A stretch of 33,349 nt of DNA, taken from Bacteroidaceae bacterium (lineage in GTDB: Bacteria > Bacteroidota > Bacteroidia > Bacteroidales > Bacteroidaceae). The number at the start of each line of letters is the position of its first letter. The first letter of the stretch is position 1. Location: contig JAFQBB010000030.1 of assembly GCA_017416805.1 (NCBI GenBank), forward strand, positions 80,341-113,689, read 5' to 3'. Below, piece by piece: positions 24,243 through 32,836 of this stretch. The position numbers and the translations under genes are program-made. The notes below the pieces were generated by a model. That model was not told the origin of the DNA and made no database searches. It saw nothing but the letters and a program-made list of their open reading frames with translations.

Positions 24243-25202
24243 ATGGGATTTTTTAGTTTTTTCTCGAAAGAAAAGAAAGAGACTCTGGATAAGGGATTGT
24301 CGAAGACCAAAGAAAGTGTATTTGGCAAGATTGCTCGTGCTATTGCAGGAAAATCAAAGGTCGATGACGAAGTGCTGGATAACCTTGAAGAGGTGTTGAT
24401 AACTTCGGATGTAGGTGTTGAAACTACTTTGACTATCATCAAACGGATAGAAGAGCGCGTAGCAAAGGACAAGTATGTGAATACGGAAGAACTGAACAGT
24501 ATTTTGCGCGATGAAATAGCATCGTTGCTGACCGAGAGTAATTCTGGTGATACCGGCGGATATGAAATACCGGAAGGAAAGAAGCCTTATGTGATTATGG
24601 TTGTAGGTGTGAATGGCGTAGGAAAGACTACTACTATCGGAAAATTGGCTTATCAGTTCAAGAATGCCGGTAAGTCTGTATTCTTAGGTGCAGCTGATAC
24701 ATTCCGGGCTGCTGCGGTAGAGCAGTTGTGTATCTGGGGTGAACGGGTAGGAGTTCCAGTCGTGAAGCAGCAGATGGGTGCAGATCCTGCTTCGGTAGCT
24801 TACGATACTCTCAGTTCGGCTATAGCCGGTGGAGCAGATGTGGTTATTATTGATACGGCAGGCCGTTTGCACAACAAAATCGGGTTGATGAATGAATTGA
24901 CCAAAATAAAGAATGTGATGCGGAAACTGATGCCGGATGCTCCGCATGAAGTCCTGTTGGTATTGGATGGCTCTACGGGACAGAATGCGTTTGAGCAGGC
25001 CAAGCAGTTTACCAAAGCCACAGAAGTGTCGGCTATGGCCATTACCAAATTGGATGGAACAGCTAAAGGAGGAGTGGTAATCGGTATTAGTGACCAGTTC
25101 AAAATACCTGTAAAATACATCGGATTGGGCGAAGGTATAGAAGATTTGCAGGCATTTGATAAAAAGGAATTTGTCGATTCTTTATTTGGTGAAGGTAAAT
25201 GA
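24243..25202 (+). CDS. ftsY: Signal recognition particle receptor FtsY
   Basis: FtsY docks SRP-ribosome complexes at the membrane by GTP-dependent pairing with Ffh. The 319-residue protein has the NG domain: helical N domain up to about 100, G1 GVNGVGKTT at 122-130, DTFRAAA in the insertion-box region, DTAGR as G3 and TKLDG as G4. The long acidic A domain of E. coli FtsY is missing; instead the start (MGFFSFFSKEKK) is a short amphipathic membrane-targeting helix, usual outside Proteobacteria. Its stop overlaps the rimO start by four bases (ATGA), so translation is probably coupled. Confidence 0.97.
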   Translation: MGFFSFFSKEKKETLDKGLSKTKESVFGKIARAIAGKSKVDDEVLDNLEEVLITSDVGVETTLTIIKRIEERVAKDKYVNTEELNSILRDEIASLLTESNSGDTGGYEIPEGKKPYVIMVVGVNGVGKTTTIGKLAYQFKNAGKSVFLGAADTFRAAAVEQLCIWGERVGVPVVKQQMGADPASVAYDTLSSAIAGGADVVIIDTAGRLHNKIGLMNELTKIKNVMRKLMPDAPHEVLLVLDGSTGQNAFEQAKQFTKATEVSAMAITKLDGTAKGGVVIGISDQFKIPVKYIGLGEGIEDLQAFDKKEFVDSLFGEGK

Positions 25203-26515
25203 AACGAAATGTCATTGATATTATAACCTTGGGGTGTTCGAAGAATCTTGTTGATTCAGAGAAATTGATGCGTCAATTGCAAGCCAACGGTTATGAGGTA
25301 ACACATGATAGTGCTTCTCCGGAAGGGGAAATAGCTGTAATAAATACGTGCGGATTTATTGGAGATGCCAAGGAGGAGTCCATTAATACTATATTGGAGT
25401 TTTGTCAGGCAAAAGAAGAGGGACGCCTGAAAAAGGTTTATGTAATGGGATGCCTGTCTGAGCGGTATATGAAGGATTTGGAGGAAGAAATTCCCCAAGT
25501 TGACAAATTCTATGGCAAGTTTGATTGGGCTCAGTTATTGGATGATTTGGGTAAAGCGTACCAACCGGAATATGCTATTGAACGTTGTCTGACCACTCCT
25601 TCTCATTATGCTTATCTGAAAATTTCTGAAGGGTGTGATCGTCGGTGTGCTTATTGTGCCATCCCTATCATTACGGGGAAGCATGTGTCCCGTCCTATGG
25701 AAGAAATTCTGGATGAAGTGCAAAGGCTGGTTGCACAAGGAGTGAAAGAGTTCCAAGTGATAGCTCAGGAGTTGACCTATTATGGTGTAGATTTGTACAA
25801 GAAACAGGCTTTACCGGAGCTGATAGAGAGGATAGCCGAGGTTCCGGGTGTTGAATGGGTACGTTTGCACTATGCTTATCCTGCAAATTTTCCAGCAGAT
25901 TTGTTTCGGGTAATGCGTGAGCATGGTAATGTGTGCCGATACATGGATATTGCTTTGCAGCATGTGAGTGACCACATGTTGGAACGGATGCATCGGCATG
26001 TTACCAAAGCGGAGACGTATGAATTGATAAGGCGGTTCCGTGAAGAGGTCCCTGGCATACATCTTAGGACGACTTTTATGGTTGGATTTCCTGGTGAGAC
26101 GGAGCAGGATTTTGAGGAATTGAAAGAGTTTGTCCGTTGGGCAAGGTTTGACCGTATGGGGGCTTTTGCCTATTCAGAAGAAGAAGGCACCTATTCCGCC
26201 AATCATTATGAGGATAATATTCCAGAGGAGATGAAGCAACGCAGGTTGGATGAATTGATGGCCATCCAACAGTGTATTTCTCTGGAACTGAACGAACAAA
26301 AAGTTGGAGAGAGGATGAAGATTGTCATTGATCGTCTGGAAGGAGATTATTACATAGGCCGGACGGAGTTTGACTCGCCTGAGGTTGATTTGGAAGTGCT
26401 GGTTGATGCCCATGAAGGTGAAGCTTTGGAAATAGGCGGGTTTTATCAGGTAGAGATAACTGCAGCCGAGGAATTTGACCTCTATGCAAAGGTCGTTTCC
26501 AGTTGTAACTCGTGA
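25199..26515 (+). CDS. rimO: Ribosomal protein S12 methylthiotransferase RimO
   Basis: RimO is a radical-SAM enzyme that adds a methylthio group to the conserved Asp of ribosomal protein S12. The 438-residue protein has the N-terminal iron-sulfur cysteines C13, C51 and C85 (LGCSKNLVDSE, NTCGF, MGCLSE), the radical-SAM CxxxCxxC at 146-153 (GCDRRCAYC), and a C-terminal TRAM-like domain. The LGCSKN start and VDSE sequence favour RimO over MiaB or MtaB. The start ATG overlaps the ftsY stop by four bases. Confidence 0.95.
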   Translation: MKRNVIDIITLGCSKNLVDSEKLMRQLQANGYEVTHDSASPEGEIAVINTCGFIGDAKEESINTILEFCQAKEEGRLKKVYVMGCLSERYMKDLEEEIPQVDKFYGKFDWAQLLDDLGKAYQPEYAIERCLTTPSHYAYLKISEGCDRRCAYCAIPIITGKHVSRPMEEILDEVQRLVAQGVKEFQVIAQELTYYGVDLYKKQALPELIERIAEVPGVEWVRLHYAYPANFPADLFRVMREHGNVCRYMDIALQHVSDHMLERMHRHVTKAETYELIRRFREEVPGIHLRTTFMVGFPGETEQDFEELKEFVRWARFDRMGAFAYSEEEGTYSANHYEDNIPEEMKQRRLDELMAIQQCISLELNEQKVGERMKIVIDRLEGDYYIGRTEFDSPEVDLEVLVDAHEGEALEIGGFYQVEITAAEEFDLYAKVVSSCNS

Positions 26516-26611
26516 TGAAAACATGGATTTGTCTGATTATAGACAGGTTGAATATCGTGTTTTTAACGAACATAAGTTCATTGTTTACCCTAATTTTTTC
26601 AATTAAAGTTC

Positions 26612-26902
26612 ATGAACAATAAGGATTTTATGAAGATGCTATCCAAAGAACTTGGGCGGACGGTAGAGGAAACCTCAATTCTTGCAGGTAAACTGGTTTC
26701 ACAGATGGTTTGTGAGTTGCAGGAGCAAAAGAGTGTCTGTATTCAGGAACTTGGTACATTTGAAGTGAAAAAAAAGATGGAGCGTGTGTCTGTCATCCCA
26801 TCTACGGGACAACGCATTTTGGTTCCTCCTAAATTGGTGTTGGGATTTCGTCCGTCGGTGTCACTCAAAGATAAAGTAAAATATGGCAGAGAGAATAACT
26901 AA
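26612..26902 (+). CDS. HU/IHF-family DNA-binding protein
   Basis: This 96-residue protein has the HU fold: two N-terminal helices (FMKMLSKELGRT, ILAGKLVSQMV), the GTFEVKKK beta-arm base, and a C-terminal helix with the FRPS-like end. The family bends and compacts DNA. Compared with E. coli HU the arm region is shorter and less basic (SVIPSTGQRILVPPKL), so DNA binding could be weaker or asymmetric. Its last 20 bases overlap the next HU-family gene, which suggests coupled translation and possibly a heterodimer. It lies 96 bases after rimO, possibly in the same transcript. Confidence 0.88.
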   Translation: MNNKDFMKMLSKELGRTVEETSILAGKLVSQMVCELQEQKSVCIQELGTFEVKKKMERVSVIPSTGQRILVPPKLVLGFRPSVSLKDKVKYGRENN

Positions 26903-27488
26903 AGAGGATTTGGCTCTATCCCTACGGCGAGAGACCTCGATGTCTGAAAATGAAGCATTGGAGTTTGTACAGAAATTCTTTGGGCTGATTGGAAAGACTT
27001 TAGAGGAAGAACGCTATGTGAAGATTAAAGGGCTGGGGACTTTCAAATTGATAAGCGTTGATTCCCGGCGTAGTGTGAATGTGAATACAGGCGAGGAAAT
27101 AGAGATTCCCAGTCATCATAAAGTCTCTTTTACTGCAGAGGCAACATTGAAAGATCTGATCAACAAGCCATTCTCACATTTTGAAGCGGTGGAATTGAAA
27201 GAGGGTGTACCTTTTGATGCTTTGCCGGATGAAAGCCAAGAGGACCATGAGGTAGGGACAGAGATTGTAAACAATCAGATTGATGATAATGCAGAGGCAG
27301 AACAGCCGGAAAAAGCAATAGTACCAGATATAGAGTCTTCTGAAAAAGAAAGTAGAGTGATGGATAAGGAGGAACGGAAAAGCCGTTTGGCCTTTGGTAT
27401 GATTGTCGTATTGATATTCTTCTTTATCTTGGCTGGAATGTTGTTCCTGTTTGCTCCGGAATTCTTGGAAAAACTCATTTATGGTTGA
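26883..27488 (+). CDS. HU-family protein with C-terminal transmembrane anchor
   Basis: Residues 1-95 form an HU-like domain: the helices at 6-40, then KIKGLGTFKLISVDSR and VNVNTGEEIEIPSHHKVSF. An acidic, disordered linker (about 96-160, rich in Asp, Glu and Asn) follows, then basic residues and a single hydrophobic helix at 169-191 (LAFGMIVVLIFFFILAGMLF), with only about ten residues after it. The layout predicts a tail-anchored protein with the HU domain in the cytoplasm, able to tether DNA to the inner membrane; this is inference. There is no signal peptide. It overlaps the plain HU gene by 20 bases, so the two may act as a pair. HU proteins with long C-terminal extensions exist in the phylum, but I do not know a characterised one. 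Confidence 0.8.
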   Translation: MAERITKEDLALSLRRETSMSENEALEFVQKFFGLIGKTLEEERYVKIKGLGTFKLISVDSRRSVNVNTGEEIEIPSHHKVSFTAEATLKDLINKPFSHFEAVELKEGVPFDALPDESQEDHEVGTEIVNNQIDDNAEAEQPEKAIVPDIESSEKESRVMDKEERKSRLAFGMIVVLIFFFILAGMLFLFAPEFLEKLIYG

Positions 27489-27601
27489 TTTCCTATGTTA
27501 TAGGGTAGTTGTAAGGAATGTTAACGGATTGGAATCTGTAGCTGTCAATTGCAAATACTCTTAAAATCTAAATAAAAGGAATCTTTTTTAGCAAAAATTA
27601 G

Positions 27602-27632
27602 TTGTTATAGTTAATTATAAATACTACTTTTG
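27602..27632 (+). promoter_or_regulatory. Promoter of the Bat operon
   Basis: TTG at 27602-27604 and TACTTTTG at 27625-27632 (TAnnTTTG) are 20 bases apart, about 42 bases before the moxR ATG. Confidence 0.65.
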
Positions 27633-27674
27633 GGCCACAAAAAAAACGAAAGTAAAATAATACATTGTAAAATT

Positions 27675-28670
27675 ATGGCAGAAACAATTGATATTCGCGA
27701 ATTGAACGAACGAATCGAGAAGCAAAGTGCATTTGTGACGAATCTGATTGCAGGAATGGATCAGGTTATTGTTGGACAGAAACATTTGGTGGAGTCTCTT
27801 TTGATAGGCTTGTTGTCTGATGGACATGTGCTGTTGGAAGGTGTTCCCGGCTTGGCAAAGACTTTAGCAATCAAGACTCTCGCTTCGTTGGTTGATGCTA
27901 AATACAGTCGCATTCAGTTTACTCCGGATTTGCTTCCTGCAGATGTGGTGGGAACAATGATTTATAGCCAGAAAGAAGAACATTTTATAGCCAACAAAGG
28001 ACCTGTTTTTGCTAACTTTGTGTTGGCTGATGAAATTAACCGTGCTCCGGCCAAGGTACAGAGTGCTTTGTTGGAGGCTATGCAGGAGCGTCAGGTCACA
28101 TTAAGTAAGAATACATTCCTTTTGCCTGAGCCTTTCTTGGTATTGGCAACGCAAAACCCTATCGAACAGGAAGGTACTTATCCGCTTCCCGAGGCACAGG
28201 TTGACCGTTTTATGCTGAAGGTGGTTATTGATTATCCTAAATTGGAGGAGGAGAAGAAGATTATCCGACAGAACATCTCGGGCGAGAAAATGGAAGTACG
28301 TCCTATTATGAAAGCAGAAGAAATTCTGGAAGCCCGCAAGGTGGTGCGTCAAGTTTATCTGGACGAGAAGATAGAGCAGTATATTGCTGATATTGTATTT
28401 GCTACTCGTTATCCGCAAAAGTATGATTTGAAAGAGATTAAAGGCTTGATTGCATTTGGCGGTTCTCCTCGTGCATCAATCAATCTGGCATTGGCTGCCC
28501 GTGCGTATGCATTCATCAAGCGTAGAGGATATGTGGTTCCTGAAGATGTGCGTGCCGTAGCCCATGATGTGCTTCGTCATCGTATCGGACTTACTTATGA
28601 GGCTGAAGCAAGCAATGTCTCTTCCGATGAGATTGTCAGCAAGATTCTCAATAAGGTTGAAGTGCCCTAA
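27675..28670 (+). CDS. MoxR-family AAA+ ATPase
   Basis: MoxR ATPases act as chaperones for VWA-domain partner proteins. The 331-residue protein has Walker A GVPGLAKT at 56-63, Walker B VLADEINRAP, the pre-sensor TQNPIEQEGTYPLPEAQVDRF and the arginine-rich GGSPRAS sensor-2 region. The frame runs upstream to 27630, but ATG 27675 (MAETIDIRELNERI) is the natural start and follows the promoter. It leads the operon moxR, DUF58, BatD-like, batA, batB and batC, the classical aerotolerance (Bat) arrangement of Bacteroides. Confidence 0.93.
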   Translation: MAETIDIRELNERIEKQSAFVTNLIAGMDQVIVGQKHLVESLLIGLLSDGHVLLEGVPGLAKTLAIKTLASLVDAKYSRIQFTPDLLPADVVGTMIYSQKEEHFIANKGPVFANFVLADEINRAPAKVQSALLEAMQERQVTLSKNTFLLPEPFLVLATQNPIEQEGTYPLPEAQVDRFMLKVVIDYPKLEEEKKIIRQNISGEKMEVRPIMKAEEILEARKVVRQVYLDEKIEQYIADIVFATRYPQKYDLKEIKGLIAFGGSPRASINLALAARAYAFIKRRGYVVPEDVRAVAHDVLRHRIGLTYEAEASNVSSDEIVSKILNKVEVP

Positions 28671-28706
28671 TGTTTCACATTGATAGATTAAGTAAATAAA
28701 GCAGTT

Positions 28707-28753
28707 AGTAGCCATTCACTAGTCATTAGTCGCTAGTAGCTATTCACTAGTCA
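28707..28753. repeat. 19-base direct repeat in the moxR-DUF58 spacer
   Basis: AGTAGCCATTCACTAGTCA (28707-28725) recurs with one change as AGTAGCTATTCACTAGTCA (28735-28753). The CTAGT/TTAGT motif is also repeated at about eight bases in between. The spacer holds no gene. Such CTAGT-rich spacers are partly self-complementary. Confidence 0.75.
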
Positions 28754-28762
28754 CTAAATAAT

Positions 28763-29632
28763 ATGGAAGCGAACGAGTTGATAGAGCGTGTCCGTAGGAT
28801 TGAGATTAAGGCGCGTGGACTTTCCAGCAATCTTTTTGCCGGTCAGTATCATTCTGCCTTCAAGGGGAGAGGTATGGCCTTTTCGGAAGTCCGTGAGTAT
28901 CAATATGGAGACGATGTGCGCGATATTGATTGGAACGTGACGGCCCGTATGAGCAAGCCTTATATCAAGGTGTTTGAAGAGGAACGTGAGATGACGGTAA
29001 TGCTCATGGTGGATGTATCAGCCAGTCTTGATTTCGGTACGGTAAGGCAGATGAAGAAAGAGATGGAGACAGAGATTGCTGCCACACTTGCCTTTTCTGC
29101 CATTCAAAATAACGATAAGATTGGAGTGATATTTTTTTCAGACAGGATAGAAAAATTTATTCCGCCAAAGAAAGGAAAAAAACATATTTTGTATATTATC
29201 CGGGAATTGTTGGATTTTAAGCCCGAAAGCAGAAGGACAGATGTAAAGATGGCTATTGAATATCTGACCAATGTGTTGAAAAAGCGTTGTACGGCATTTG
29301 TTCTTAGCGATTTTATTGACAAGAATGATTTTACTGATGCATTGACTATTGCCAACAGGAAGCATGATGTGGTGGCTATCCAGGTGTATGACCGGCGTGT
29401 GGCAGAGTTGCCTGATGTGGGATTGATGAAAGTACGTGATGCAGAAACTGGTCATGAACAATATATTGACACTTCGTCCAAAGCACTCAGGATAGCTCAT
29501 CGTGAGTGGTGGCTTGAGAAGCAGGAGCGTATGAATATTGCTTTTACAAAAAGTCGTGTTGATTCTGTTTCAATCCGGACAGATGAGGATTATGTGAAAG
29601 CTCTTTTAGCCTTGTTTGCCAAAAGACGATGA
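28763..29632 (+). CDS. DUF58 domain protein of the Bat operon
   Basis: This 289-residue cytoplasmic protein has the DUF58 signature: GQYHSAFKGRGMAFSEVREY, then the RDIDWNVTAR block. A VWA-like stretch follows (MLMVDVSASLDFG) with a partial metal-ion site (DxSxS) and a later FVLSDFID. DUF58 proteins are the usual partner of MoxR ATPases, probably presenting clients; the precise role is unknown. No membrane helices are seen. It follows moxR by 92 bases (repeat-containing spacer) and precedes the BatD-like gene by 17. Confidence 0.9.
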   Translation: MEANELIERVRRIEIKARGLSSNLFAGQYHSAFKGRGMAFSEVREYQYGDDVRDIDWNVTARMSKPYIKVFEEEREMTVMLMVDVSASLDFGTVRQMKKEMETEIAATLAFSAIQNNDKIGVIFFSDRIEKFIPPKKGKKHILYIIRELLDFKPESRRTDVKMAIEYLTNVLKKRCTAFVLSDFIDKNDFTDALTIANRKHDVVAIQVYDRRVAELPDVGLMKVRDAETGHEQYIDTSSKALRIAHREWWLEKQERMNIAFTKSRVDSVSIRTDEDYVKALLALFAKRR

Positions 29633-29649
29633 TTTAAAGTGGTTGTTTA

Positions 29650-30750
29650 ATGGAAAGATTTAAGATTTTGATAAATAACAGATTATATATAACTGTTTTT
29701 TCTATTCTTTTTCTCTTCTCTTTGAGAGGATGGGCACAAAGTGTGACCGTAGATGCCAGTATTGATTCACTGCAACGGTTTATCGGCCAGCAGGCCCGAA
29801 TCAAGTTGGAGGTTAGTTGTGATGCCGGAAAAAAGGTACAACTACCATTTTTTGCAGACACTTTGGTGACAGGGATTGAAATAGTAAGTGCATCCCAACC
29901 CGATACAACCTATCTTAATAATAGTGAGCGGATATTGCTCTCTCAAGAGTATGTTGTGACATCCTTTGATTCTGCATCGTATTATATACCGCCATTTGAA
30001 GTGATGGTAGATGGTGTGCCACATCGTTCCCAGAGTCTGGCAATGATGGTATATCCTATGCAGATTGATGAAGAGAATCCCGAGGCTATATTTGGCCATA
30101 AAGGTATTATGCAAATCTCCCTGACATGGGAAGATTGGACGCCATTATTATGGAAATTCCCTCTTATTGTTGTATTTCTTATTGCCATGCTTTATCTGTT
30201 GCTCCGTTATTGGGACAACAAGCCTATTATCCGTAAGGTAAAGGTAAAGCCCAAATTACCTCCTCACGAACAAGCCATGATGGAGATAGCCCGTATTAAA
30301 GAGGAGAAGAGTTGGCAGAAAGGTGATCCGAAAGAGTATTATACCGAGCTGACAGATGTCGTACGCATATATATTCATGAGCGTTTTGGTTTCAATGCTA
30401 TGGAGAAGACATCGGCCGAAATCATTGATTATCTGCAGGAAAGTAAAGATAAGGAGGCTATCGAAGATTTAAGGCAGTTGTTCATGACCGCAGATCTTGT
30501 AAAGTTTGCCAAGTATGCTCCGATGTTGAATGAGAACGATATGAACCTGGTGACTGCCATAGAGTTCATTAATCGTACCAAAATGGAGCCAGACCCTGAT
30601 GCGAAACCTCTTCCTACAGAGATTACTATCGAAGAGAAACGGTCGCGCCGTACTAAGATAGCTTTGATTGCTGGCGTTGTCTTATTGTCGGTAGCAGTAT
30701 TGTTCTTGCTTTATCTGGTGGGTACGGATCTTTACAATTTATTCTTTTAA
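29650..30750 (+). CDS. BatD-like two-helix membrane protein of the Bat operon
   Basis: This 366-residue protein has a signal peptide (1-30, LFLFSLRGWAQ), a periplasmic beta-sandwich region (30-160), a membrane helix (about 168-188, PLIVVFLIAMLYLLLRYW), a cytoplasmic helical domain (about 200-320) and a second membrane helix (336-358) close to the C-terminus. The helical part (LPPHEQAMMEIARI, YYTELTDVVRIYIHERF, EKTSAEIIDYL) recalls DUF4381-type proteins of MoxR operons. It lies between DUF58 and batA, where a BatD-like or DUF4381 protein is commonly found. It is not certain that it corresponds to BatD; the batC-side BatD would lie beyond the window. Confidence 0.75.
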   Translation: MERFKILINNRLYITVFSILFLFSLRGWAQSVTVDASIDSLQRFIGQQARIKLEVSCDAGKKVQLPFFADTLVTGIEIVSASQPDTTYLNNSERILLSQEYVVTSFDSASYYIPPFEVMVDGVPHRSQSLAMMVYPMQIDEENPEAIFGHKGIMQISLTWEDWTPLLWKFPLIVVFLIAMLYLLLRYWDNKPIIRKVKVKPKLPPHEQAMMEIARIKEEKSWQKGDPKEYYTELTDVVRIYIHERFGFNAMEKTSAEIIDYLQESKDKEAIEDLRQLFMTADLVKFAKYAPMLNENDMNLVTAIEFINRTKMEPDPDAKPLPTEITIEEKRSRRTKIALIAGVVLLSVAVLFLLYLVGTDLYNLFF

Positions 30751-30788
30751 TGTTGTGTGTTTGAATTACTGAAGAAGAAAATAATAGT

Positions 30789-31787
30789 ATGGTTTTTGAA
30801 AATATAGAATACCTCTTTTTACTTCTGCTGCTCATACCTTATATAATATGGTATGTAGTGAGCAGGAAGAAAAGTGAGCCGACATTGCAGGTGTCAAGCA
30901 CATGGGCTTATCAGGCTGTCCCTCGTAGTTATAAAGTTTATCTGATGCATCTGCCTTTTTTGTTGCGTATAGTTGCATTGACAATGTTAGTCTTTGTCAT
31001 TGCCCGTCCTCAGACTACAGACAATTGGCAGAATACAGAGATTGAGGGTATTGACATCATGATGGCAGTCGATGTCTCTACCAGTATGCTTGCTCAGGAT
31101 TTGAAGCCAAACCGTATAGAAGCAGCGAAGACTGTAGCGGCCGAGTTTATCAATGGCCGGCCGAACGATAATATTGGTCTCACCATCTTTGCAGGTGAGA
31201 GTTTTACCCAATGTCCTTTGACAATCGACCATGCGGTATTGCTCAATCTTTTTAGGGATATAGATTGTTCCATAGCCCAGCGTGGTATGATAGATGATGG
31301 TACAGCAATCGGAATGGGTATAGCCAATGCGGTTTCAAGATTAAAGGATAGCAAGGCCAAGTCGAAAGTCGTTATTCTGCTTACTGATGGTTCTAACAAT
31401 AGGGGAGACATATCCCCCTTGACGGCAGCTGAAATTGCTAAAAGTTTTGGTGTCAGGGTATATACTGTAGGAGTAGGAACCAATGGCACGGCACCATATC
31501 CTGTGCAAACCCCGATGGGCACTCAATATCTGAACCAACCGGTGGAAATAGACGAAACGACTTTGACTCAGATAGCTTCTACCTCAGGTGGTAGCTATTT
31601 CAGAGCAAAAGATGAGGATGAACTCCGACAGATTTATGCCGAGATAGACAAATTGGAGAAGACAAAATTGAATGTCAAAGAGTTCAGTAAGCGTGAAGAG
31701 GAATATCAACTCTTTGCATGGATAGCCTTGGCTTGTATCTTGTTGGAAGTGTTGTTGAGAAATTCCGTTTTGAAGAGGATTCCCTAA
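30789..31787 (+). CDS. batA: BatA, VWA-domain membrane protein
   Basis: This 332-residue protein has the BatA layout: an N-terminal pair of helices (about 8-24 and 56-72), a von Willebrand A domain with a full MIDAS site (DVSTS at 95-99, later DDGTAIG and LLTDGSNNRG), and a C-terminal helix (LFAWIALACILLEVLL). VWA domains bind metal and mediate protein contacts, and here are probable MoxR clients at the inner membrane. Its stop lies 16 bases before batB. BatA is distinguished from BatB mainly by order and N-terminal sequence. Confidence 0.92.
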   Translation: MVFENIEYLFLLLLLIPYIIWYVVSRKKSEPTLQVSSTWAYQAVPRSYKVYLMHLPFLLRIVALTMLVFVIARPQTTDNWQNTEIEGIDIMMAVDVSTSMLAQDLKPNRIEAAKTVAAEFINGRPNDNIGLTIFAGESFTQCPLTIDHAVLLNLFRDIDCSIAQRGMIDDGTAIGMGIANAVSRLKDSKAKSKVVILLTDGSNNRGDISPLTAAEIAKSFGVRVYTVGVGTNGTAPYPVQTPMGTQYLNQPVEIDETTLTQIASTSGGSYFRAKDEDELRQIYAEIDKLEKTKLNVKEFSKREEEYQLFAWIALACILLEVLLRNSVLKRIP

Positions 31788-31803
31788 AAAAGAGTAGATT
31801 GTT

Positions 31804-32835
31804 ATGTTTAGATTTGGAGAACCAGCTTGTTTGTATTTACTGATAATATTGCCTCTTATAGCAATCTTTTATTTGTATTCAAACTTCCGTCGCCGCAAAC
31901 GTATCCGTAAGTATGGCGACCCGGGTATGTTGTCTCAGTTGATGCCTATGGTTTCACCTTACCGCATGCATCTGAAGTTCTGGTTGCAGTTTACGGCTAT
32001 TGCACTGATTATTTTTGTCTTGGCTCGTCCACAATTCGGTTCCAAGATGGAGACGGTGAAACGTAGTGGTATCGAGACTGTCATAGCACTTGATATCTCA
32101 AATTCTATGTTGGCCGAGGATGTTGTCCCTAACCGTTTGGAAAAGTCCAAACGGTTGGTCAGCAAACTGATGGATAGCTTTACCAATGACAAAGTAGGAA
32201 TGATAGTTTTTGCCGGACAGGCTTTTACCCAGTTGCCAATTACCAGCGACTATATTTCAGCCAAGATGTTCTTGGACGCCATTGACCCTACACTCATAGC
32301 CAGTCAAGGAACGGATATTGGCGGAGCTTTGAATCTGGCCATGAAGAGTTTCACTCCGAAGGAAGAGGTTGGACGTGCTATCATCATCATTACCGATGGC
32401 GAGAATCATGAAGGTGGAGCCGAAGAGGCAGCCCGTGCAGCGGCTGAGAAGGGGATGCAGGTATTTGTGCTTGGAGTCGGTTCGCCCGAAGGTTCACCCA
32501 TACCGTCAGGTACACGAGCAAACGATTTTCGCAAAGATAAGGACGGAAATGTTATCGTCACCCGGCTGAATGAACAGATGTGTCAATCCATAGCTCAAGC
32601 AGGCAAGGGTATGTACATCCGTGTGGACAATTCCAATTCTGCCCAGCGATTGTTACAAAGTGAAATAGACAAATTGGCCAAGGCTGATGTGGAGACAACA
32701 ATCTTCACGGAGTTTGACGAACAGTTTATGGTGATAGCCTGGATGGCATTGATAGTATTGGTGCTGGATATTTTGGTCTTGGAACGTAAGAATCCGTTAT
32801 TTAAGAATCTTAGATTGTTCGATAAAAAGGAATAG
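31804..32835 (+). CDS. batB: BatB, VWA-domain membrane protein
   Basis: This 343-residue paralogue of the preceding protein has N-terminal helices (PACLYLLIILPLIAIFYLY and FWLQFTAIALIIFVLARP), a VWA domain with MIDAS DISNS at 97-101, TDIGGALN and IIITDGENHEGG, and a C-terminal helix (FMVIAWMALIVLVLDILVL). The start ATG follows the batA stop by 16 bases and the stop is followed by batC after one base. It was described in Bacteroides fragilis as needed for oxygen tolerance; in other species the role is unclear. Confidence 0.92.
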   Translation: MFRFGEPACLYLLIILPLIAIFYLYSNFRRRKRIRKYGDPGMLSQLMPMVSPYRMHLKFWLQFTAIALIIFVLARPQFGSKMETVKRSGIETVIALDISNSMLAEDVVPNRLEKSKRLVSKLMDSFTNDKVGMIVFAGQAFTQLPITSDYISAKMFLDAIDPTLIASQGTDIGGALNLAMKSFTPKEEVGRAIIIITDGENHEGGAEEAARAAAEKGMQVFVLGVGSPEGSPIPSGTRANDFRKDKDGNVIVTRLNEQMCQSIAQAGKGMYIRVDNSNSAQRLLQSEIDKLAKADVETTIFTEFDEQFMVIAWMALIVLVLDILVLERKNPLFKNLRLFDKKE

Positions 32836-32836
32836 G

